Assembly (NCBI GenBank): GCA_002296975.1
Contig: DBIS01000351.1
Location: 1-9,574 of the forward strand
DNA: 9,574 bases
Direction of reading: 5' to 3'
Source of the DNA: Deltaproteobacteria bacterium UBA796
GTDB lineage: Bacteria; Myxococcota_A; UBA796
Below the pieces are notes generated by a model. That model was not told where the DNA came from. It did no database searches and was given only the letters and a program-made list of their open reading frames with translations. Below are positions 1 to 7,077 of the stretch, piece after piece. Every line of letters begins with the position of its first letter. Positions within the stretch are counted from its first letter, which is position 1. A program made the translations under genes and the position numbers.

Positions 1-293
1 ACTTCACGCAGATGAAGCGGGTCGGCAGCCAAGTGTGCGACGGGGTCGGTATAAAAGTCGATGGGTGGCGATGACAGCTTGATGGCCCGATCGACATAGG
101 CGCTTTCTTGGCTGCGGGACACCCTCAGGTCTAATGTGGCTGCGCGACTCAAAGCGGCGTCATAGGCGTCGGCATCTTTGGGTGGGCTTGGTGCCTCGAT
201 GAAGTCCCATAAGGAACCCTGTCCGTTTGATGGGCGAGATGCAAGCGCGGGCGTGACGCTCAGCAAAGAGAGAAGGAATGCAGCGTGAAACAT
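1..293 (-). CDS. Exported protein of unknown function, 5' part only
   Basis: Reading leftward from ATG at 293-291, the frame stays open to the window edge and gives 97 residues. The first 18 look like a Sec signal peptide: a hydrophobic core (FLLSLLSVTPALA) with an Ala-x-Ala signal peptidase I site, predicted to cut after ALA and before SRPSNG. The mature part is hydrophilic and probably helical (for example AYDAALSRAATLDLRVSRS), and may be the start of a helical-repeat protein, but no family is recognisable. The N-terminus lacks the usual positive charge, having only one His. No good Shine-Dalgarno is visible; the bases upstream on the coding strand are pyrimidine-rich. An alternative GTG start lies three codons upstream (302-300). 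It follows pabB in the same orientation after 125 bp, so it could be read from the same transcript or from its own promoter. The signal peptide call is fairly secure; function is unknown. Confidence 0.6.
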   Translation of the reverse strand, partial: MFHAAFLLSLLSVTPALASRPSNGQGSLWDFIEAPSPPKDADAYDAALSRAATLDLRVSRSQESAYVDRAIKLSSPPIDFYTDPVAHLAADPLHLRE

Positions 294-418
294 AGTGAGC
301 ACAGCGGGGAGAGGAGGAGGAGGGGCCTGGGGGAAGGCGGAGCCGCAGAGGGTCAAGCAGTGTTGACATGTCCAGTGTAACGCACAAAATGAACCGAGGG
401 GTGGTGAAATTGGCGGGT
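294..418. other. Intergenic spacer with CAGTGT direct repeat and purine-rich tract
   Basis: This is the 125-bp gap between the pabB stop and the exported-protein start. On the plus strand it has a nearly pure purine run at about 305-325. Two exact copies of CAGTGT (358-363 and 373-378), 15 bp apart, flank the palindrome GACATGTC (366-373). No convincing sigma-70 promoter for the leftward gene and no U-tract terminator for pabB can be seen. The repeat-palindrome cluster could be an operator, but this is weak inference from spacing alone. Confidence 0.3.
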
Positions 419-1678
419 CTATCTTGTGGAGAGGCACCGGCTGAGGGCGCGGGCTTTGTCGAGGGTTTCGCGCCACTCCTGTTCAGGCTCACTCTGTGCG
501 ACGATTCCGGCCCCCACGTGAAACCGCCCAATGCCGTCAATGACCGTGGCCGTCCGAATGGCCACATTGAGGTGCGCTCCACCACCGTCGGCAAACCAAC
601 CGATGGCACCGGTATAAACGCCTCTTGGGCCAGCCTCCAAGTCGTTAATGATGCTCATGGCTTTGACTTTGGGTGCGCCAGTGACGCTGCCAGGAGGGAA
701 GGCCGCTGCGACAGCAGAGACGGCATCGATCCCCATGGCGGCGGTGGCGGATACCGTCTGTTCTGCATGCCACAGGTCACCACATTGTCGAATCTGGCGC
801 TTGCTGGCTGCGACAGTTCCAATGGCTGCGACCCGTCCAAGGTCGTTGCGGACCAAGTCAACAATCATGGTCAACTCTGCCCTCTCCTTTGGGCTTCGTT
901 CCAGGGCTTGCTTTGCCTTTTGGCCTCCTGCTACACCTGCCGTGCCCTTGATTGGTGCCGACACCATGCATCGGCTAATCGGTCCATAATTCATGAAAAG
1001 TTCGGGGGAGTTGGAGACAATTTCGACCCCGCCCTGCCGAAGATAGCAACCGCGGCTGGCTGGGTTTTCTCTGCGTAAACGAAGCCATGCTTTCGCCGCA
1101 CATGCGACGGAAATTTCGGTTTGCTCCCAAGCGAGGTTGGCCTGGTACACATCACCAGCCTCAATATGCCGAAGGATGGATCGGACACCGTCGATGTACT
1201 GTTGTCTTTGGCCGGCTGGGGGTTGCGCCGATGAGGATTTAGCCGGTTGCCGGCACAGGGGGGGCGCTTCGGGTCCTGCCGAGCTTCGTGCCAGAACAGT
1301 CGCAGCATCTTCACGAAAGGCCAGACTACCAAAGACCTCGACATGCCCCGATTCGTGCTGAAGCACAATTGCGCCATCGGTCCGCCATAGGCATACATCA
1401 TGGCTAGGCCGTGGCCCCAGGGGTGGTGGCATGGTCTCAACAGACCGTCCTGCCTCGTACCCAAGCCAACCCACAACACCCCCTGAATACGGCGATGATA
1501 GTTCGGAGTAATCCTTGGTGTTTTCCCGGACAAAGGCTTCCCATCCATCGATTGATGTGTGGGGAGGGTGGTTGCTCCACGTGATAACCGAACACCCATC
1601 TGCGGTGTCAAAACAGCAAAACCCCTCGCGGCTCAGGGTGTTCTCGACAATGGCGTCTGCGCTGAATGAGGGCTTCAT
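419..1678 (-). CDS. pabB: Aminodeoxychorismate synthase component I (PabB-type chorismate-binding enzyme)
   Basis: The protein (419 residues) belongs to the chorismate-utilising family (anthranilate synthase component I/PabB). PabB uses glutamine-derived ammonia from PabA to turn chorismate into 4-amino-4-deoxychorismate in folate synthesis, in the cytoplasm. Visible motifs are GGVVGWLGYEAGR (67-79, N-terminal domain), GDVYQANLAWE (175-185), SPELF (224-228), APIKGT (241-246), ERAELTMIVDLVRNDLGRV (265-283), FPPGSVTGAPK (327-337), RGVYTGAIGW (352-361) and NVAIRT (371-376). The Lys in PIKGT (K244) matches the PabB nucleophile; anthranilate synthases usually have Ala there, so PabB is preferred over TrpE. 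The usual GAGIVADS reads GAGIVAQS (Asp to Gln, residue 395). The start is ATG at 1678, which has AAGGA (1686-1690) 7 bases upstream; an in-frame GTG at 1699 is less likely. No pabA or pabC is adjacent and no PabC domain is fused. It is divergent from the receiver-domain gene. Confidence 0.9.
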   Translation of the reverse strand: MKPSFSADAIVENTLSREGFCCFDTADGCSVITWSNHPPHTSIDGWEAFVRENTKDYSELSSPYSGGVVGWLGYEAGRSVETMPPPLGPRPSHDVCLWRTDGAIVLQHESGHVEVFGSLAFREDAATVLARSSAGPEAPPLCRQPAKSSSAQPPAGQRQQYIDGVRSILRHIEAGDVYQANLAWEQTEISVACAAKAWLRLRRENPASRGCYLRQGGVEIVSNSPELFMNYGPISRCMVSAPIKGTAGVAGGQKAKQALERSPKERAELTMIVDLVRNDLGRVAAIGTVAASKRQIRQCGDLWHAEQTVSATAAMGIDAVSAVAAAFPPGSVTGAPKVKAMSIINDLEAGPRGVYTGAIGWFADGGGAHLNVAIRTATVIDGIGRFHVGAGIVAQSEPEQEWRETLDKARALSRCLSTR

Positions 1679-1685
1679 GGATCGT

Positions 1686-1690
1686 TCCTT
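1686..1690 (-). promoter_or_regulatory. Shine-Dalgarno site deciding the pabB start
   Basis: AAGGA on the minus strand sits 7 bases before ATG at 1678. It falls inside the reading frame that would begin at the upstream GTG (1699), so it supports the shorter 419-residue product. Confidence 0.65.
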
Positions 1691-1704
1691 AACAGCCACC
1701 TGTT

Positions 1705-1732
1705 TTGGATGCTTTGTCGCACGCGGTATGCT
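1705..1732 (+). promoter_or_regulatory. Possible sigma-70-like promoter for the receiver-domain gene
   Basis: In the 74-bp divergent gap (1679-1752) the plus strand reads TTGGAT (1705-1710), a 16-bp spacer, then TATGCT (1727-1732). This is 3/6 and 4/6 to the -35 and -10 consensus and places the start of transcription a few bases before the Shine-Dalgarno GGAG at 1742-1745. The match is modest and could be chance. No comparable pair was found for pabB on the other strand. Confidence 0.25.
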
Positions 1733-1752
1733 TGCCGGGTTGGAGATATTTC

Positions 1753-3468
1753 ATGCGCGTGTTGGTGGTTGACCCCGACGACTCATTCTGTTCTGAGGCC
1801 CTGAGTGCCTTGGAGGGGGCCGGATTTAGTGCTGTTGCGGCAGGCACACCTGATCAGGTGTGGGCGCAATTCAGGGCCAGTGATTTTGGGGCAGTCTTGA
1901 TTGATTTGAGCCTCAAGCGGATGAATGGATTTGATTTGGCGAGAGAGCTTCGGGTCGCCCATGCGGCGAGATCGGTTGAGATAGTGCTCATGTCGCCCAG
2001 GCATAAACGCGATTCCCATGAAATTGTTTCGTTGATGCGCGACACCGAGGCACGGTACTTTTTCAATACGCCTTTGGATTTTTCGGCCCTCGTGTCCGCT
2101 TTGAAAACCCCGCAGGAGTTCACCAAGCCACAAGCGCCGGAAAGCTTAGGAGCCAAGCCAAAGGTGAAAGCGCCGGTTGGGGGCGCCAGACTGGCGACCA
2201 ATGGGGTCAATCCCCGGCCGAAGAAGCGCCGAATAAATTGGGAGAACACCCGCATGATGGCAGAGGTTTGGGCCGGAAAAGCGACCGGAACCTTGCGCCT
2301 GGAAGGCGATAAATCCGGTGGCGTATCGATTGTGGCCGGGGGCCTTGTCGACGATGCTGGTGTCACTTTGGTGAAGGCCGCCTTGGTCGGGGGGACTGTT
2401 TCTTTCGAAGAAGCAGCGATGCCAGGACTCGGGGATTGGGCACGTTTTGGGCGGCTGTTGTTTAAAGGTGCCCGTGCAGGGTCAGACGCTCGGAGATTAC
2501 GGCGGTATTTGACGGCTGTCCCCACGCCAACGGCCACAATGGAGCTGGCACGGGTGCTTCCGCTAAGTGATCTCGCGCGGCGGTTTGTTGCGCGCATCAA
2601 CGGCGTGTTGAAGGTCTCGGAGATCCTCGAGCTTGAGAGCCTGCCAGTGGGGGAAGTCTCGCGCGATATTTTGGCTGTGCTTCGCTTGGGTATGCTGAAA
2701 TTCTGTCGAGAGGATTCGGATGCCCAAACGCCAAGCGCCAAGGTGGTGGCTCAAAAGTTCTCCCCCGCTGCACAAGCCCCACCGGCAACCGAAAGTGAGC
2801 AGCTTTTTGTGCGTCTGGAGCGGGAGTTTGCCACGATTTGTGATGCGCTTCCGCCTGTGGTTTTGGGCATTCCAGCGGACTCTAAACGTGCATTTGTCGA
2901 CCGAGCAGGCGCCAGGATGCGTCAGCGGTACGCAGAGATTCTCGCACGAAGAGACATCACTGAGGAGGTCATGAGCATTGCCTTGGAGATTGCAAAACGC
3001 GTGGATAGCGCACACCGAAACTTCAATTTCAAGGCGCAGTCATCAACTGGGGTTGGGCGCGTCACCTCAACCTATGTCGACGATGTTGAGGTACTTCTCG
3101 CACAAGGGCGTGAACTCATTCGTCAAAAGCAATGGAGCAAGGCTGATGCGACTTTGGCTGCTGCCCATAAAAGGCGGATTGACCATGTCCCTGTACTCGC
3201 AAACCTTGGGTGGGCCAGGATCCACAATCCAGAGGTTGAGAGCGAGACGAGAACCGATGAGGGGCGGGACTATTTGCTGCTTGCAGAACAGTTCGACTCC
3301 AGTGACTCGGATGGCCAATACTATTTGGCGCAGGTGCTCGTGGCCTCCAACCGTCTTGAGGCTGCGGGTGAGCGCGCTAAGCGTGCCTTGGCGGCCGCAC
3401 CTGATGATGCGGCCCGTCAGACTCTCGTGCGAAAAATCAAAGTCTTGCTGGCCAAAGCCGGCGCATAA
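1753..3468 (+). CDS. Receiver / DUF4388-like / J-like / TPR multidomain protein
   Basis: The product has 571 residues. Residues 1-118 form a response-regulator receiver fold: MRVLVVDPDD, phosphoacceptor candidate D51 in VLIDLSLKRMNG, and S81 in the Thr/Ser switch position. The second acidic-pocket residue is Pro8 and the conserved Lys of the KP motif is Thr106 (NTPLDF), so phosphorylation may be impaired. After a Pro/Lys-rich linker (119-160), residues about 165-250 resemble DUF4388 (AGKATGTLRLEGDKSGGVSI, then GRLLF), followed by a winged-helix-like part (270-317). Residues 350-425 resemble a J domain (VVLGIPADS, then helices) without an HPD motif. Residues 440-570 are TPR-like helical pairs. 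There is no membrane segment or signal peptide, so it is probably cytoplasmic, with an adaptor or regulatory role (inference). The start at 1753 is chosen because GGAG lies 7 bases upstream and the receiver fold begins there; an in-frame ATG at 1705 would only add 16 unrelated residues. It converges on the T2SS operon, but a functional link is not shown. Confidence 0.8.
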   Translation: MRVLVVDPDDSFCSEALSALEGAGFSAVAAGTPDQVWAQFRASDFGAVLIDLSLKRMNGFDLARELRVAHAARSVEIVLMSPRHKRDSHEIVSLMRDTEARYFFNTPLDFSALVSALKTPQEFTKPQAPESLGAKPKVKAPVGGARLATNGVNPRPKKRRINWENTRMMAEVWAGKATGTLRLEGDKSGGVSIVAGGLVDDAGVTLVKAALVGGTVSFEEAAMPGLGDWARFGRLLFKGARAGSDARRLRRYLTAVPTPTATMELARVLPLSDLARRFVARINGVLKVSEILELESLPVGEVSRDILAVLRLGMLKFCREDSDAQTPSAKVVAQKFSPAAQAPPATESEQLFVRLEREFATICDALPPVVLGIPADSKRAFVDRAGARMRQRYAEILARRDITEEVMSIALEIAKRVDSAHRNFNFKAQSSTGVGRVTSTYVDDVEVLLAQGRELIRQKQWSKADATLAAAHKRRIDHVPVLANLGWARIHNPEVESETRTDEGRDYLLLAEQFDSSDSDGQYYLAQVLVASNRLEAAGERAKRALAAAPDDAARQTLVRKIKVLLAKAGA

Positions 3469-3474
3469 GCGCCG
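3459..3474 (+). terminator. GC hairpin enclosing the TAA stop of the receiver-domain gene
   Basis: CGGCGC (3459-3464) and GCGCCG (3469-3474) form a perfect 6-bp stem with loop ATAA, and the gene's TAA stop (3466-3468) is in the loop. No T-run follows, so intrinsic termination is uncertain; it might act as a weak terminator or protect the mRNA 3' end. It is symmetric and would also form in the opposing transcript. Confidence 0.35.
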
Positions 3475-3481
3475 ATAATGC

Positions 3482-3498
3482 CGACTGCTCCTCAGTCG
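3482..3498 (-). terminator. Hairpin spanning the gspN stop codon
   Basis: CGACTG (3482-3487) and CAGTCG (3493-3498) form a perfect 6-bp stem with a 5-base loop. The gspN TGA stop (3494-3492) straddles the loop and stem. There is no U-tract. Together with the neighbouring hairpin it fills the junction between two convergent genes, which is a usual place for termination signals. Confidence 0.35.
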
Positions 3499-4841
3499 TC
3501 GATGTAGCCCAGGTCCTCCAAATTTCCGTTCGGCCCGTTGGCGTCGTAGTCGTCATTGGGACCATCGTTGTACTCTGGCTCAATCTCGTCTTCATAAATG
3601 GGTGGGGGAAGGTTTTGAACGGGGGGGTAGTTGCCCTGTTCGGCATCCTCGTCGTCGTATTGGTTATCCGCCTCATCATAGGGTTCGTTATTGCCCGCGG
3701 TTCTCCTCGTCTCGCTTTCGCTGGACCGCTCTCGTCGCTCTTCACGCCGTTTCTTCATGCGATCTCGGCGTTTACGAAGGCGCTCACGCCGTTTGGTGCG
3801 GCGCTCCTCGCGGTCCTCATCTGAACTCGAGCTTCGGTCGGCTTGACTGGACCTCGAAGCCTTCCTTTGGATCTTTTCATCGGCGTCTCGGCGGTATGCT
3901 GCGTCGCCCGCTTTGCTGGATTGCCCGCGCTTGATTCGGTCGGCTTTAAACCGGGGATTCATGACCGTACCTTGGCCCTTAAAGTGGTAGACACCATCGT
4001 CATCTCTGGATGATTTGAGTGCTATCTTGGCCAATTTGTCCAAGGTGTCGTCAAATCGAACCAGGATGTTCAGGGCCAGTCTTGATCGGCCGAGATCTTT
4101 GCGGAGGGTAATATGCCCCTCAATGGTGGCCTCAACGAGGTCGCCGACAAAGCTTCCTTTGGTAATCTCTGCCTTTCCGTCATTGACCTCCATCTGTAAA
4201 ATGGCCTCAGTGAAGCTCATTTGGCCCAAATCAAAACCACCGATGATGCCGTTAAGCATGCGAAGGTTTTCGACGGTGAGCTCGAGATTTCCGGTGGAGG
4301 CTTTGATGTCATTTCGATCGATGACAAGGTTGGTGACCAGGTCGAGTGCGCCGCTTAACTCTACCGAACCCCCATCCATGGCGATGGGGTGGGCCTGGAG
4401 ATTGAAGTCATCCACGTCGGTCCCAAACACGTATTGTCCATCACTCATGCCAAAGCTGGCATCTATATCGCCGCCTGCAAGCGAGACGGAGAGGCCTGTG
4501 GCCAAGGTGCCCGTGAGCCAAGAAAAAAGCTGTGGCTGGAGCGTGATGGAATCGACGGAGCCCAGCAGCGTGTTGACCCGTGCGGGTCTTTCTTTTTGAC
4601 CGGGCTTACGGCGCCCTGGCTTGGATTCAAAAAGGCTCACGCCATCAAGGGCTATGCCCATTAGGCCGCTTATAGAGGCGTCCTCGATATGGATAAGGGT
4701 CTTCTTTCTGGACTGACTTTGAACCTGATGGCTGATTTGGTCTTTGACCCATTCACTGGGGAAAAAGAAAATCATACCGACCGAGAAGACCACCATAGAC
4801 AACAAACTTGAAGCCGCCGAGGCGAATAACCAGCGCATCAT
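3492..4841 (-). CDS. gspN: Type II secretion system protein GspN with charged C-terminal extension
   Basis: The product has 449 residues. A single membrane segment (about 7-27, SAASSLLSMVVFSVGMIFFF) anchors it in the inner membrane, with the rest periplasmic. Residues 45-300 are mostly beta-strand with repeated 'below-the-layer' style segments (GSVELSGALDL, GNLELTVENL, AEITKGSFVGDL, VEATIEGHITL), as in deltaproteobacterial GspN and AsmA-like proteins. Its exact T2SS role is not settled; it is an accessory component absent from many systems. The assignment is supported by its position as the last gene after gspM. From about residue 303 the sequence turns low-complexity: Ser/Arg/Lys-rich to 381 (for example RRERLRKRRDRMKKRREER), then Asp/Glu/Asn/Pro/Tyr-rich to the end. 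Family members that I know of usually end near residue 300. ATG at 4841 overlaps the gspM stop (ATGA), with GGAGG (4848-4852) 6 bases upstream; a second ATG follows directly. Confidence 0.8.
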   Translation of the reverse strand: MMRWLFASAASSLLSMVVFSVGMIFFFPSEWVKDQISHQVQSQSRKKTLIHIEDASISGLMGIALDGVSLFESKPGRRKPGQKERPARVNTLLGSVDSITLQPQLFSWLTGTLATGLSVSLAGGDIDASFGMSDGQYVFGTDVDDFNLQAHPIAMDGGSVELSGALDLVTNLVIDRNDIKASTGNLELTVENLRMLNGIIGGFDLGQMSFTEAILQMEVNDGKAEITKGSFVGDLVEATIEGHITLRKDLGRSRLALNILVRFDDTLDKLAKIALKSSRDDDGVYHFKGQGTVMNPRFKADRIKRGQSSKAGDAAYRRDADEKIQRKASRSSQADRSSSSDEDREERRTKRRERLRKRRDRMKKRREERRERSSESETRRTAGNNEPYDEADNQYDDEDAEQGNYPPVQNLPPPIYEDEIEPEYNDGPNDDYDANGPNGNLEDLGYIDD

Positions 4842-5434
4842 CCTTCACCTCCATCGTCGGTGACCACGGCCTTATAGGCCGCGATATCCAGAGATAGTTT
4901 AATCTGACGGTCGCCCTTTCTTCTTCGGGTCTTGAACTGCGCGGACTGGACCACCAAGGGGAAGCCGCTGGTCTCTATTTCGAATAAGAAATTGGTGGCG
5001 TCCTCAAGGGATAGTTTTGAAAATTGGGCCGAATAAATGGTCTCTTCCATGTCGCCGTTGATGGAGGTGGAGTTGGCCTTGACGCTATTGAGGCGGTCAC
5101 CAATCCCGACTGATTGGGCGGCCTTCTCGAGAAAGGCGCTTAAGTTTGTGGCCTTGTGCTCGTCGAGTGCCTGGGCAATCCGCTCAGCCGTCTCTTCATT
5201 GGCCTGGAATTCCTGGGCCATCAAGGTGGCTGTCTTGAGGGCCTCTTCACGAAACTCGACCTTGGTGTTGACCGCGTCTATGCTATTTTTCATCCAAAAA
5301 ACGCCGCCCGATACAGCGCCAATAAATGCGAACATCGATAGCCCTATCAGGAGTTTACGGTCTCGGTCTCCCAGTTTAGAGAGGGTATCTTGGATGCGAA
5401 GCGCGACCGTGTTGAACTGTGCTTGAATATTCAT
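4838..5434 (-). CDS. gspM: Type II secretion system protein GspM
   Basis: The 198-residue protein has the bitopic GspM/PilO-like layout. It has a short amphipathic cytoplasmic N-terminus (1-27), one membrane helix (28-48, LLIGLSMFAFIGAVSGGVFW), a periplasmic helical or coiled-coil stretch (50-95, rich in Glu, Lys and Ala), and a ferredoxin-like alpha/beta domain (about 97-190). GspM partners GspL in the inner-membrane assembly platform and holds the pseudopilus base. The sequence itself is poorly conserved, so the call rests on topology, length and position between gspL and gspN. The start at ATG 5434 is preferred: AGGAAGG (5440-5446) lies just upstream and the gspL TAA ends one base before it. 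Longer versions starting at 5464 (a TTG) or 5452 would overlap gspL and lack good ribosome binding sites. Its stop overlaps the gspN start. Confidence 0.85.
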   Translation of the reverse strand: MNIQAQFNTVALRIQDTLSKLGDRDRKLLIGLSMFAFIGAVSGGVFWMKNSIDAVNTKVEFREEALKTATLMAQEFQANEETAERIAQALDEHKATNLSAFLEKAAQSVGIGDRLNSVKANSTSINGDMEETIYSAQFSKLSLEDATNFLFEIETSGFPLVVQSAQFKTRRRKGDRQIKLSLDIAAYKAVVTDDGGEG

Positions 5435-5435
5435 T

Positions 5436-7064
5436 TTAGCCTTCCTCTCCATCTTCTGGGCCAAGTGGGATGGTCAGCGTAAAGCTCACACCCAGGCTGG
5501 TTTTCTTTTCGTTGCCCTTTCGGGCGCGCTTAAAGCGTTCGTTGGCGGCCAAGGCAGACTCGATATTGGCTGCGCCGTCGTAGCCAGTGGTGGTTGCTTT
5601 GATGTTGATGGACTGAGCGGTCACGGTCAGTTCGGACACATCGATTTTTGCGGTCGTGGGATCAGGCAATGCGGTGGAGAGTTGGCTGAGGGTCGAGACC
5701 AGTGGCGGTATGCCGTTGACCATATCGCCGAGCAAAGCAATTCGGCCGCTTGCCTCGAGGGTTCGTAGTTGTAGTGCCAGCAATGCGTCGTCAGGGCTCT
5801 CAAAGTTCATGGTTTCGGGGTCTTCGCCGCTTGCGATGGCCACGGCTTCTGCAAGCTGTTGATCCAACTCAGCCAATCGAGCTTGTGCAGTTTGGTGTTC
5901 GTATGCGAACAAACCAATCCCACCGACCAGCGCAAGGAGGACCAAGGCAGCCGCCCCAAGGACAATCATCCTGAGGTTGGCCATATTGCCACGGTATTTA
6001 TGCGGGCCGACGCGCAACTCCAAGGCGTTGCCTTTGTCGATTCCGGCTGCTCTGTGTGCGTAAGCGGCTGAGAGCGCGTGACTTTGAGGGGCCTCGACAT
6101 CGATAGAGCCCGTCCTCAGCTTTGAAACAGGCACGCCCATATAGCTTTCCAAATGGCGCTCAAGACCATTGAGACCGGCGGTGCCTCCTGTGATTCGAAT
6201 ACAATCTATCTCGTGTCCAGATGCATCTTCGTAGCCCACCAATGTGGTGCGAAGGCTGGCGAGTAGTGGGGCCAAGGCTTCGTTCAGGACCTCGCTGTCT
6301 TCGGTACGGTCGGCGATGGTAGCGTTGGTGGTCTTGACCTCTGTTTCGCTGTCGTCCTCCCATTGCGCCACAGCTGTTGTGGATAATCGGGCCTTATGTT
6401 TACGTATTTCGGCCTCGCTGAAAGAGATGCCGCCAGCCTTTGCGATGGCTTGACTTAGGTGCCAGCCACCAATGGAGATTCCACGGCTGAAGACGGCTTG
6501 GCCGCCCCGTGACACGCTGACGACGGTGCGAGCGTGACCAAAATCGATGATGGCTTCGGTTCCGCTTTGGCCGTAGGCGCCAAGGGCGTCGCCATCGATA
6601 ATCAGGCTCTTTGGGTCGCCGCCAGACTGGCTGAGGGCATCGATATACGGCTGAATCTGATCGGAAGGTGCCATGCCAGCGATCACAAAGCTGCCGTCGG
6701 TGGAAGTGTCGATGATTCGATGTGACATGGTCATGTCATCGAGATCATAGGGCACCATGGACTCGACCTCGAAAGCCAAGGTTTGAGCGATTTGGTTCTT
6801 ATCGCTGAAGGGCATTTTGACCAGGCGCATGGCAGCTTGGTCGATTGGAAAGCCTGCACCAAATAGGCAGCTCTCGTCGGTACCGATCTCTTCAAGAAGC
6901 GTTGAAAGTACCGATACCCGGTTGCTCATCGAGGGCAGATCACCCTCAGTCTGAGGGATGACTCTGGAGTGCTGTGTACGCATCTCGAAGCGGCTGAAGC
7001 CACCTTCGAGCACGGTCACTTTTACGCTCCATGCGCCTAAATCCATTCCAATAATGCGTGCCAT
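5436..7064 (-). CDS. gspL: Type II secretion system protein GspL (PilM-like actin fold plus PilN-like domain)
   Basis: The 542-residue protein combines a cytoplasmic actin-like domain, one membrane helix and a periplasmic domain, the GspL layout. Actin-fold motifs are visible: IGMDLGAWSVKV (5-16, phosphate 1), FEVESMVPYDLDD (98-110, typical of PilM), IIDFGHARTVVSV (172-184, phosphate 2), GISIGGWHLSQAIAKAGG (195-212) and ITGGTAGLNGLE (291-302, adenosine motif). The membrane helix is about 366-387. Residues 390-415 are helical, and 440-535 form a ferredoxin-like domain as in PilN. GspL recruits the GspE ATPase and couples it to GspM and the pseudopilus. The start at ATG 7064 is chosen because AGGAG (7072-7076) lies 7 bases upstream and the PilM-like sequence begins immediately; the longer in-frame opening to 7127 would overlap gspK. 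The gspK TAG stop is part of this TAGGAG. Confidence 0.9.
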   Translation of the reverse strand: MARIIGMDLGAWSVKVTVLEGGFSRFEMRTQHSRVIPQTEGDLPSMSNRVSVLSTLLEEIGTDESCLFGAGFPIDQAAMRLVKMPFSDKNQIAQTLAFEVESMVPYDLDDMTMSHRIIDTSTDGSFVIAGMAPSDQIQPYIDALSQSGGDPKSLIIDGDALGAYGQSGTEAIIDFGHARTVVSVSRGGQAVFSRGISIGGWHLSQAIAKAGGISFSEAEIRKHKARLSTTAVAQWEDDSETEVKTTNATIADRTEDSEVLNEALAPLLASLRTTLVGYEDASGHEIDCIRITGGTAGLNGLERHLESYMGVPVSKLRTGSIDVEAPQSHALSAAYAHRAAGIDKGNALELRVGPHKYRGNMANLRMIVLGAAALVLLALVGGIGLFAYEHQTAQARLAELDQQLAEAVAIASGEDPETMNFESPDDALLALQLRTLEASGRIALLGDMVNGIPPLVSTLSQLSTALPDPTTAKIDVSELTVTAQSINIKATTTGYDGAANIESALAANERFKRARKGNEKKTSLGVSFTLTIPLGPEDGEEG

Positions 7065-7071
7065 AATATGG

Positions 7072-7077
7072 CTCCTA
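7072..7077 (-). promoter_or_regulatory. TAGGAG: gspK stop merged with gspL ribosome binding site
   Basis: On the minus strand TAGGAG gives the gspK TAG stop (7077-7075) and the AGGAG Shine-Dalgarno of gspL, 7 bases before ATG at 7064. A ribosome ending gspK therefore sits on the gspL entry site, which suggests coupled translation. Confidence 0.7.

Noticed and set aside
337..346. GCGG-AG-CCGC inverted repeat as a pabB terminator
   Set aside because: The loop would be only 2 bases and no U-tract follows on the minus strand.
363..390. TTGACA (363-368) as a plus-strand -35 box
   Set aside because: Seventeen bases on, the -10 position reads AAAATG, matching only 2/6, and there is no plus-strand gene downstream until 1753.
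368..1078. 236-residue open frame on the plus strand
   Set aside because: It lies opposite the motif-rich pabB coding strand, has no recognisable domain and no good ribosome binding site; it is an antisense shadow.
1679..1699. GTG at 1699 as the pabB start
   Set aside because: The strong AAGGA site lies inside that extension and serves ATG at 1678; the extra seven residues match nothing in the family.
1854..2741. 295-residue open frame on the minus strand
   Set aside because: It is antisense to the receiver-domain protein, whose receiver and DUF4388-like sequence is clear; composition is Ser/Arg/Thr-rich as expected of a shadow frame.
3437..3745. 102-residue minus-strand frame overlapping the gspN tail
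   Set aside because: It runs through the gspN tail in another frame and into the convergent gene; the Thr/Met/Arg-rich product is what a shifted reading of Asp/Asn codons gives.
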